This document shows positions 55,989-64,000 of a DNA stretch of 64,000 nucleotides, one piece after another (the first letter of the stretch is position 1; every line of letters starts with the position of its first letter). The position numbers were made by a program, and so were the translations under genes. Where the stretch lies: contig SAXG01000019.1 in the NCBI GenBank assembly GCA_012932865.1, forward strand, positions 248,001-312,000. The letters run 5' to 3'. The DNA comes from Amylostereum areolatum. Taxonomy: Eukaryota > Basidiomycota > Agaricomycetes > Russulales > Stereaceae. The notes beneath the pieces are model-generated. The model did not search any database. It was given only the letters and a program-made list of their open reading frames with translations, and was not told where the DNA came from.

Positions 55989-57330
55989 ATGAACACAGGT
56001 GCGCCGAGTCCGCGTTTCAACGTTCAACCTCTACAAGCGGAGTCTATGCCACCTACAGGACGCCGTTCGCATTTCCACGATGCCAGTCTGGATGATAGCT
56101 CTCAAGGTACGGGGCCATTCAGAGTCTTCGTCGTCCAGGTCGTTCAAAAGAGATTATATTGCACAGAGAAAACCTACAATAATCCTGCAGACAGATTCTG
56201 GACACTGTACTTAGCAGATGCAGACAAGAACGACGCGGGGATGACAGAAAGTATCAAGGGCGATACGGATGGAATACTGATCTTCGTACGTCGCCGCTCA
56301 GTGACGTGGAGGTCACCATTACTGAACGTCGTGTCTTCATTTCCAGACAGGTCTCTTCGCCGCGACGGTTGCCGCATTCATCGTCGAGTTCTATAAGACG
56401 CTTAATCCAGACCCAGGGGACGAGACCGTCACACTTCTCTCCAGCATTTCTAGCCAGGTTTCCACCTTTTCGAACAGAACTCAAGCACCCCCTTCCGGTC
56501 CCCCCTTTTTCGAATCCTTTCACGTCCCTGCGCCTTCCATCCGCATCAATTCCTTGTGGTTTATCAGCCTTTTCCTCAGTTTGTATGTCGCCCTCGCCTC
56601 GACTCTTATACAACAATGGTGCCGGCGCTATCTCCGTGCCGCGCGTAGGCGGGGTCCTCCCCATAAACGCGGTCCTGTCCATGCCGTGGTCGCCGAAGGA
56701 ATGGAAAGATTTCATGTCCAAGACGTCGCGGAAGTTATCATCGCACTCCTTCACCTTTCTGTCTTCCTTTTCCTCGGAGGTCTCCTGGATTTTCTGTTCG
56801 TCGTCAACGCAAGCGTCGCCTATGCGCTCCTCCCGTTTCTGGCTGCTGGCGCGACGACGTACTCATTCCTGACCATACTCCCATTCTTCTTCCCCTCCAC
56901 GCCTTATGACACTCCCCTTACCCACATCGTCCGTGTCCTCGTCACCTGCGTCCACATCTCACTCGGAATTGCCTGGTGGTCCATCCAAAACATCCGCAGG
57001 TTTCTTCCTCCGGCGATTTCAGTGGTCTTTTCTGCGGAGCGCCTTTCTGCTCCGGTTCATCATCGCCAAGGAGGGCTATATCGTCCCAAAGTACTTGTAT
57101 CCCGCCTTTTTTGTACGCGAAACCGGGTACTGGAGGAGGTGGCGAGCACCCCGTCGCAAGAGCGCACTCAATACGCACTTTATAACTCCCTGAAGGTGCT
57201 CGACGAGGAGTGGGAGATTGAAGAGTTCGTCACAGGATTGCCCGGTTTCCTTGGAAGCACCTTTGTCCGGGGCCATGCGCCCGAAACGGCACTCTCTGGG
57301 AAAACCCCTCTTGCAAAACCCTGCTAATTA
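55989..57330 (+). pseudogene. DUF6535 membrane protein, copy 2, truncated by a transposon
   Basis: Paralogue of 25323-27843 with the same exon plan: MNTG, RRSHFHDASLDDSSQ, EKTYNNPADRFWTLYLADAD then KGDTDGILIF, and a long exon starting TGLFAATVAAFIVEFYKTLN. The domain is complete: LWFISLFLSLYVALASTLIQ, QWCRRYLRAARRRGPPHKRG, VIIALLHLSVFLFLGGLLDF, YDTPLTHIVRV. It continues to YNSLKVLDEEWEIEEFVTGL, PGFLGSTFVRGHAPETA and then changes abruptly at 57,290, where copy 1 goes on for about 400 residues. The last residues LSGKTPLAKPC before the stop are encoded by the inserted element. The membrane part could still be made as a shortened protein. Third-position GC is lower than in copy 1. Confidence 0.82.
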
Positions 57331-57824
57331 GCGCTAACCTAGCGCATTTGCAGATTTGCGGGTTAGAGAACCCCCCCCTCTAAATTACCGCTCAGTTATC
57401 ACATTTTTAGTACAAAAAGCCGCGCACGGCACGTTGGACGCGCCCCATGCGCTTGTATCCCTTAGCTTCCGGTTAGTGCAAGGTTAGCGCATAGCGCGCG
57501 CACAGTGGGCACATCATTTCCCGACTTTTAGATAAGGCTTCACTAGTTCCCAATGGCTGTTTAGACCATTTTTAGATCACTGCACTTTCTTTTGCAAGCA
57601 TTTAGTAGGAGCAATGAACATGATTAGCATTGCAGGTGGTCAACATTAGCGCTAAGCGCACACAAAAAGTACGATACGGATATCCTGGTTGATGAGCATA
57701 GTGGGTAGGGAACGAGGAGCAGCACGTAAAGTATGATACTAGAATGTCATTAAGAGGAATGCGAACGGAACAAAGGTATACCACTGCGTCGCTGCGAGCG
57801 AAGTTTCATCCACCACGCGATCGC
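57290..57824. repeat. Subterminal region of the Plavaka element with TTAGCGC motifs
   Basis: The palindrome TTAGCGCTAA occurs at 57328-57337 and 57646-57655, with TTAGCGC at 57484-57490 and several AGCGC variants between. Such repeated subterminal motifs are typical transposase-binding sites in CACTA-like elements. No gene lies here. Confidence 0.65.
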
Positions 57825-60530
57825 CTATTCGGAGGCGTCGACATCACTCTCCGGGCCATCCTGAATGACCCAGTCTATTGGAGCAGTTTTGATGTTGGGA
57901 GCGGCGGCCTGCACTGCGGTAGTTCCGTATGTGCTGTAGAACAAGAGATTAGTGGCTGGACTGAGAGGGGGATAGAAAAGAAACCAACCTTGCTTTCATA
58001 TACAGGTCATGCATAAACACGTGGAACCCATCCTCACCGCGCTGAACTTCGCCTGCGTCGAGAGACAGCATGTGGCCACGGTACACGTCGAGATAGTTGT
58101 CAGACGAGAATTCATACTTGTTGGATTTTGCTTTCTTCCCCGGAATGATGGGTGGTGGTGGATCGGCCGCTTTGGTCTTGTCATTCAGTGACGCATACAC
58201 CTTGATGATATTAGTGTCATGGTCAGAAACAAGGTATGAGAAACTTACCCCGGTATAACACACCGCGACAAAGGATTTCGTGACCGCATATTCAATCTCA
58301 CCCGTCGAAGCGTTGACACGACGAGGAAATCGATCTTGATACTCGGCAGCGAAACCGTCGGCGAAAATTGCCGCATGCATGACCTTGATTCCAATTTCAG
58401 CCTGGTAGCCGTGCTGTCGACGAATAGCCCCAGACTGGTCGATGATAAGTATGTAAGTATTCAGCACTAACAGCGAACAGAGAGGGAGAGCAGGAAGCTT
58501 ACCGCTGAGTGAGGGAATATGTAATTGTAATCCTTGAGCAGTTTATGAACTTTGTCATTGTACCCGGGAGTGGAAGGTACGCCGAGGTCGAATTCAGTGG
58601 TGATAAGGTGGTCGGTGATACTCTTGATGTCTGCGCGGAAATGACAGATTCGCGCGATGGTCTGGTAGATCCAAGAGTTTAGTAATCAACAAACCCAAGA
58701 GACAACAGGACTGTAACGTTACCAGTGGTGATAGAGCTCGAGTATACTCGGGTTGCTGTTGCATGCGTGCAAGAACATGGCTTCCGTTAGCTGCGCGGCC
58801 AGCACCGACAAGGAGCGCGTGCTTTGCCCAAGCCATGGAAGTCGGAGAGTCTGGGAAAGGGTTGACGAGCGCTACATTCACGCGTATCTCGGGGAATGAA
58901 AGCTTGACGGATTGCTGCACGGGTTTATGCTGATCAGTTGTCCGCAAACGAGAATCACGGCGGTCTGGGGGCGGCTGGACCAAATCGGTCCCAGGGAGGT
59001 TGAAGTCCGAGGGTTGCGATGGCGGAAGGACCATGGCACCTGCAGATACCGGCCCCCCAGCATCAGAGACGTAAGGGTCGCCATAAAGTTCGCGAATAAG
59101 GCGCATGTTCATACCCTGCGAAGCGGTCGGGATGCTTGGAATATCAGTTGCCAGTGGGTGGCTCGCCATCGGAAGGAGGGGCCCCGGTCCAAAGCCTACG
59201 GGTGGTCTGTGTCCGGCCACCGTTCGGGCACTCTAGACAGTGCATAGATGATAAGACTACGCATGACCGTACAATAACGGGACACATACCGGGCTGGGAC
59301 CTGGATCCGAAAACGAATACGCAAATTGAGTACCTTCGGGGGCCGTATTTAATACATCCTGCAACGTCATAACACCCCAGCTACCAGAGGTCGGCGCAGA
59401 AGCCGACAAGACTGCAGGATTGACCGTCGCGGCGATGCTTTCGACGGGATTGGCTGCTGCTGCAGTGCTTGGGACAGGATTGACCGTCGCGGTGGTGCTT
59501 TCAACGGGATTGACTGCTGCTGTGGTGCTTGGGACAGAATTGGCCGTTGCAATGGTGCCTCCGATGGTCTCAGAGCGGGAGGGTCTCTGTATTGAATAAG
59601 TGATTAGTTCAATGAGTTAACAGTAGATTGCAATAGACGTACCTCGAGTTCCATTGACTTCTGAAAGTTTGTCGGGTTCTTCTTCGACAATGCAGCAAGC
59701 CGCCGCTCATCGGCTTCGGCCTCGTGCTCGTCGACGTCAGAGTCGGAGCCCGACTTTGATGCATCCGAGTCGTCGTCGTCATTGCGCATCACGGCGCCGT
59801 CATCCTAGGTAAGATGTGAGAAACGGACGAATCATGAAAAAGTGGACGAACAGCTCACATCAAGTAGCATGGAGGCAGGAGCGAGTGCCGACGTCCGAGT
59901 CGGAGAGCGTAATCCGAGTGTAGTGTGTTCCTCTTCAAGATTGTCAAGGTTCAGCGAGGGAACTTCAGAACGCCTAGTGGCACTGGCAGCGGAGACAGAT
60001 TGTTGAACTGTGAGAGAGGAATCGTACGAGCAGCGATGTTGAATCGCATTGAGCATTGACGCCAAGTTCGTGAGAAACACGTACCATTATCGGCCCTGGC
60101 TTTCTTCGACGCCGAGTTCGCGTTGTCGTTCACGTCGCTCGCGCGCTTCCGGCCACGTCCTTGAGATGCTGGTATAGCCGTGGCTATGAGAAAGGAAAAG
60201 GTATGTCAACCTAATGTGCAATACTGATTTGGGAGTACTGACCAGGTGTAGGAGGAGTCGGTGGTGTGTCAAGAACCTGAGCCAAGCTGGCGCTGTTGGC
60301 GCTGTTGCCCATAGGAGAGGGCGACACTGAGAATAAACGGTCAGTACTTCAGTACTCATCAATCACGATAGGTGTAGAAACTCACTGCCCGCTGTAGCAC
60401 TTTCCTCTTCGCGCCTCGCCTGGTTCTTGGAACGGGTGTGAGCAGAGCGTTGACCCGGCGTCATGGTCGACGTGTCCATCGCGAGGAGCTCCGCAAGGGT
60501 ACGTTTGACCTTCTTTGCTTTGGGAGGCAT
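57825..60530 (-). CDS. Plavaka-associated protein with DUF6532-like domain
   Basis: Function unknown; proteins of this type accompany Plavaka elements in Agaricomycetes (from memory). Start 60530: MPPKAKKVKRTLAELLAMDT, STMTPGQRSAHTRSKNQARR. Exons continue SPSPMGNSANSASLAQVLDT, ASQGRGRKRASDVNDNANSA-SKKARADN (basic, nuclear), RNDDDDSDASKSGSDSDVDE, a 20-residue tandem repeat (NPVPSTTAAVNPVESTTATV), then MRLIRELYGDPYVSDAGGPV. The C-terminal domain reads SVKLSFPEIRVNVALVNPFP, TIARICHFRADIKSITDHLI, TPGYNDKVHKLLKDYNYIF, YQAEIGIKVMHAAIFADGFA, AVTKSFVAVCYTGVYASLND, YEFSSDNYLDVYRGHMLSLD, and ends YGTTAVQAAAPNIKTAPIDW, DVDASE at 57825. The [FY]-x-S-x-[NY]-x-DVY-x-GH pattern is DUF6532-like. Some exon edges are approximate. 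Confidence 0.68.
59418..59562. repeat. 60-bp minisatellite inside the DUF6532-like gene
   Basis: Units start at 59418, 59478 and (partial) 59538, each opening GATTG[AG]CCGT or a close variant. It encodes a repeated 20-residue Pro/Ser/Thr/Val block in frame. Confidence 0.88.
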
Positions 60531-60924
60531 GAGTATAGTTTAATGAGTGACTGACGGATGAGTAGGATAGTGAAAAAGCGGAAGAGGGAGAGCTGTGGTG
60601 ACTGCGAAGCCGTAAAAAATGGGGCGACGGAGGACAAGAGACAAGGTTCGTTCTCTGGCCGCCTTAATAGTCAAAATTGGAGGACTTACCGAAATTTCAC
60701 TCGCAGATCCGCTTGGGCACGGTTTAGGTTGGGCTTAGCTCAAATTTAGCGTCAAGGTTGCATGGAATTTGCGTGCCATTCGCTGTCGTTGGGGAGCGAG
60801 CTGAGGTGAATCACTAATTCTTCTCCCCCACGCCTTTTCCACGTTCCCCCATTCTCATCGCTTTGACTCCCCGCCTACCCACAGCTGCTCCGACTCTCCG
60901 CCTGCCCACAGTCACACGCCAATC

Positions 60925-63900
60925 ATGGCCTCCACTAGCATATGCCCTGGGTGCGGCACGTCGTTCAAACCCTCCGGACTCTCCCGCCATTGGACATCAA
61001 CCCAGCAACAGTGTGGTGCAAGAACGCGTATAGCGCTGCCCAAGCGAAGGCGGCTCTCGCCGCCCCCCTTATTCCACCCAATCATACAGCACCTGCACCC
61101 CCGACCCCGACCCCGCCTGCCGTCACTTTGCCTGCATCTGATTATTTTGACCAAGACTATACTCCGGAAGGCCTCGGGCTTGGCGCGATGGACGTCGACG
61201 GGGCAGGGGATATGCCTGGACTGGAGAGTGATACGGACGAGGAGGACGAAGAAGATGACGGAGACGAAAATGACGAAGAAGACGCACTTGCACTTGAAGA
61301 GCTGAATGTGGCGGCCTACTGGGAGGCTCGAGAGGCTTCGCCATCGAACACAACATCCCCTCCTATGTCTCCGCTGTCTGCCACCATAACCGGTCAACAC
61401 TCTAATCCCGATGCTGCCAACGCAAACTCGCCGCCTGCACCTTCCCCTGCCATTGGACCACAAGCCTCACGCCGGTGTCCAGCTCCCCACTCTCAAGGCT
61501 CCCCTCCGGCTCATGTCAACCATTTTCCCGGGCAAGCTGGGGAAGCAATCGGCGCAAGTCAATCGCCTTACGCGGACATGCGTAACAAAATGGATTCGAA
61601 CCATCGCAACAACATATGGGCACCATTCCGCTCGAAACTGGATTGGTCTATGGCGTACTGGGCGAAGTCTCGAGGCGCAACATCATCCGCCGTTACTGAT
61701 CTGCTTCAGATTGATGATGTGGGTATCCTCATATTAACCATCCCTGTTGTGTTTACTAAAAGTCAGTTGTATAGCTTTCTGAACGCCTCGGGCTGTCGTA
61801 CAAGAACATCAACCAGTTAAACAAGATCATTGATGAACAAATTCCAGACCGTCCCGTCTTTCGAAAAGAAGAGATCCAATTGGGCGGCAAGACATTTGAC
61901 CTCTATCTTCGCGACCTTATCCCCTGCATACGGGCTCTTTTCGGTGACCCCGAGTTCGCAAAATACCTCGTGTTTGCACCTGAACGTCACTATCAAGACC
62001 CGGACAAGACAATTCCCATCTACAACGAGATGCACACCGGTCGTTGGTGGTGGAGTGTTCAGGTAACATGTCTCGACCTCATGCAACAACTCCAGAAATC
62101 GCTCGAAGCAATCTGTCCGGGCGCGACCGTGATCCCGCTCATTGTATCTTCCGACAAGACGCAGCTCACGCTGTTCCGGAACAAGTCAGCGTACCCGGTA
62201 TACTTGACAATTGGGAATATCCCCAAAGACATCCGGCGCAAGCCCTCGCGCCATGCGCAGGTGCTCGTCGGTTACCTTCCCACCGCCAAACTCAACAAGA
62301 TTACGAACAAGGCTGCACGCCGTCGCGCCCTGTCGAACCTGTTCCACGAGTGCATGCATCGCATTCTGAAGCCTGCAAAGCAGTACGGGTTGTCCGGGAT
62401 CGCCATGATGAGCGGCGACGGGTGCTGGAGACGATGCCATCCGATCTACGCCACTTTCGTTGGTGACTATCCCGAGCAAGTGTTGGTGACATCAACGCTC
62501 ACGGGTGACTGCCCCAAGTGCACTGTCCATCATAACGAACTTGGCGACCACATCCACAACCCTGTTCTCCGCGATATGGACGACATCCGAGACATCTTCA
62601 TGGATCTTGAAGACGGCGATGCCTCCGCTTTCCACGCTGCATGCCGCGAGGCTCGACTGAAGCCGACATTTCATCCGTTCTGGGAAGATCTACTGCTAAC
62701 CAACATATTCGTCTCGGTTACCCCGGACATTCTCCATCAACTGTATCAAGGAGTGGTCAAACATGTTGTCTCATGGATCCAGGAGCCCGGTGTCTTTGGT
62801 ACCGACGAAATCGACGCGCGTTGCCGCCGGATGCCCCCTAACCACCACACTCGACTCTTCATGAGCGGTATCTCGTCGCTGTCACGGATCACAGGATCCG
62901 AGCACAAGGATATCTGCCGCATCCTCATGGGTCTCATTGTTGACCTTCCCCTCCCGAACGGCTTGGACCCTGCTCAACTGGTTCGCGCTGTCCGCGCCCT
63001 CCTAGACTTCCTCCACATAGCCCAGTTTCCGTCACACACTGGGGAGACCCTTGACTCTCTTGACGACGTGCTTCGACGGTTTCATGATAACAAGCAGATC
63101 TTCGCCGATCTCGGTGTCCGCGAGCACTTCAACCTTCCCAAGATCCACTCCATGTGCCATTACCGTCCCAGCATCGAGCTTTTTGGTACGACAGACAACT
63201 ACAACACAGAACAGTCGGAGCGTCTCCACATCGATTTCGCGAAGGATGCATATCGAGCAAGTAACCACAAGGACGAATATCCTCAAATGACTACCTGGCT
63301 CGAGCGCCGCGAGAAGATGCAGCGACATTCCGCTTTCATTCAATGGCGTCTCTCTGAGCATCCAGGTGCTTCCGACGTACCCGAACCCGTTTCGGAGACC
63401 CGCTTGCGTGTCCGGCTTACAAAGGAGCCCACGCACAAGGTCGTCTCACTCGACACCCTCAGCGACGAGTACGGTGCGGTAGATGTCTCCGACGCACTGG
63501 CCGACTTCGTCACCCGCCACAACAACCCATCTCTTGGACCTGCGGCCGCTCGGCATGTTGCAGACAACACGCGCATCCCAACGCGGAGTGTGGCCGTATA
63601 TCACCGAATCAAGTTTTGGAATCACAACGAGTTGGGGCGTGATTTTGGCTTAGAAGAAGACGATGCCATTCACGTTCGCCCAAGTCGAACGGACACGCTG
63701 GGAAGGCACGTTCCGGGGCGGTTTGATACTGTGCTGGTGAAAACGTGTTCCGGATCGGCGGGTGGAGCAGGCGCTAATAGTAGGTTCTAGCACCTTTCGC
63801 GCGTAACATGGCACTGCTAACTTTCCTAGATTACAGAGTCGCGCAAGTGCGCGTCGTCTTCAAGATTGCAGCCCGGGCAGCATTTCAGCTCTATGCTAAC

Positions 63901-64000
63901 TCGCGGTCGGACGCAGATCCACCCCAACATCTCGCATATGTCGAGTGGTTTACTCCATTCGCAAGGACACCCAATCCGGACGATGGCACCTACACGGTAT
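60925..64000 (+). CDS. Plavaka transposase, apparent frameshift near 61,015; C-terminus outside window
   Basis: DNA-cutting enzyme of the element. ATG 60925 opens a C2-type zinc finger, CPGCGTSFKPSGLSRHW then TSTQQQC, after which the frame must change to reach KNAYSAAQAKAALAAPLIPP. There is no room for an intron, so a short indel is likely. An acidic Pro-rich linker follows. One intron (61720-61770) joins LLQIDD to LSERLGLSYKNINQLNKIID. The core shows FDLYLRDLIPCIRALFGDPE, ERHYQDPDKTIPIYNEMHTG, VIPLIVSSDKTQLT, YPVYLTIGNIPKDIRRK, GDYPEQVLVTSTLTGDCPKC, PDILHQLYQGVVKHVVSWIQ, LPKIHSMCHYRPSIELFGTT and TEQSERLHIDFAKDAYRASN, all in Plavaka order. After an intron at about 63780 the DUF6830-like end (YRVAQVRVVFKIA) begins and runs off the window. 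Confidence 0.85.

Larger units (their letters stand above)
57290..64000. mobile_element. Plavaka-type DNA transposon, left part (right end outside window)
   Basis: The left end is placed at 57290, where DUF6535 homology stops and CACTCTCTGGG begins, a CACT-type terminus as expected for the CMC/CACTA-related Plavaka group. The terminal 370 bp hold repeated TTAGCGC motifs. Inside are a DUF6532-like gene on - and the transposase on +, arranged divergently. No second terminus or target duplication can be seen because the element continues beyond 64000. Confidence 0.75.

Noticed and set aside
60942..61719. MPWVRHVVQTLRTL as the natural start of the Plavaka transposase
   Set aside because: The overlapping frame from 60925 encodes the expected CPGCGTSFKPSGLSRHW zinc finger, so the 60942 start is probably a by-product of a frame break.
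1..64000. CRISPR arrays, rRNA or tRNA genes, bacterial-type operons
   Set aside because: No regularly spaced repeats, no rRNA-like blocks and no convincing tRNA box A/box B pair found by eye; the gene structure is eukaryotic.

Overview
The window is nuclear DNA from a filamentous basidiomycete, most likely an Agaricomycete (Polyporales-like; inferred, not searched). Genes are split by many short GT-AG introns of about 45-70 nt. Gene families are typical of mushroom genomes: F-box/LRR proteins, a multicopy basidiomycete membrane-protein family, DUF6535 proteins, a berberine-bridge-like FAD oxidase, a P450, and Tnp2-like and Plavaka DNA transposons. I rebuilt gene models by hand by joining exons across GT-AG introns in phase; where a junction is uncertain the entry says so.

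Layout. 0-3.1 kb: 3' end of a type-B carboxylesterase (+), convergent with a complete P450 (-). 4.1-22.1 kb: host genes, comprising two copies of one multi-pass membrane family in opposite orientation (4.1-5.9 kb on -, 16.1-17.8 kb on +), a Ser-rich coiled-coil protein, an unknown protein, an F-box/LRR gene whose reading frame is interrupted, and two adjacent minus-strand genes that share a winged-helix-like segment. 22.7-27.8 kb: a decayed FAD-oxidase fragment (-) followed by an intact DUF6535 membrane-protein gene (+). 29.3-35.3 kb: three F-box-type genes in a row (+).

35.5-45.2 kb: a complete DNA transposon of about 9.7 kb. It has 30-bp terminal inverted repeats (27/30 identical), a perfect 14-bp flanking direct repeat made of two CTTGAAG heptamers, a Tnp2-like transposase and two accessory genes.

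46.1-51.7 kb: a Ser/Pro/Asp-rich gene, then a tandem duplicate pair of unknown genes, the second shortened. 52.1-57.3 kb: an intact FAD oxidase (-) followed by a second DUF6535 gene (+). This repeats the 22.7-27.8 kb arrangement with the damage reversed: here the oxidase is whole and the DUF6535 gene is cut off. The cut is at 57,290, where the left end of a Plavaka-type element begins. That element runs past the window edge and carries a divergent pair, a DUF6532-like gene (-) and the transposase (+), whose N-terminal zinc-finger exon appears frameshifted.

Main points for a second look: the intact Tnp2-like element and its heptamer target; the BBE-DUF6535 block duplication with reciprocal decay; a telomere-like (TTAGGG) motif held in the same intron of both oxidase copies; and the Plavaka insertion that ended one DUF6535 copy.
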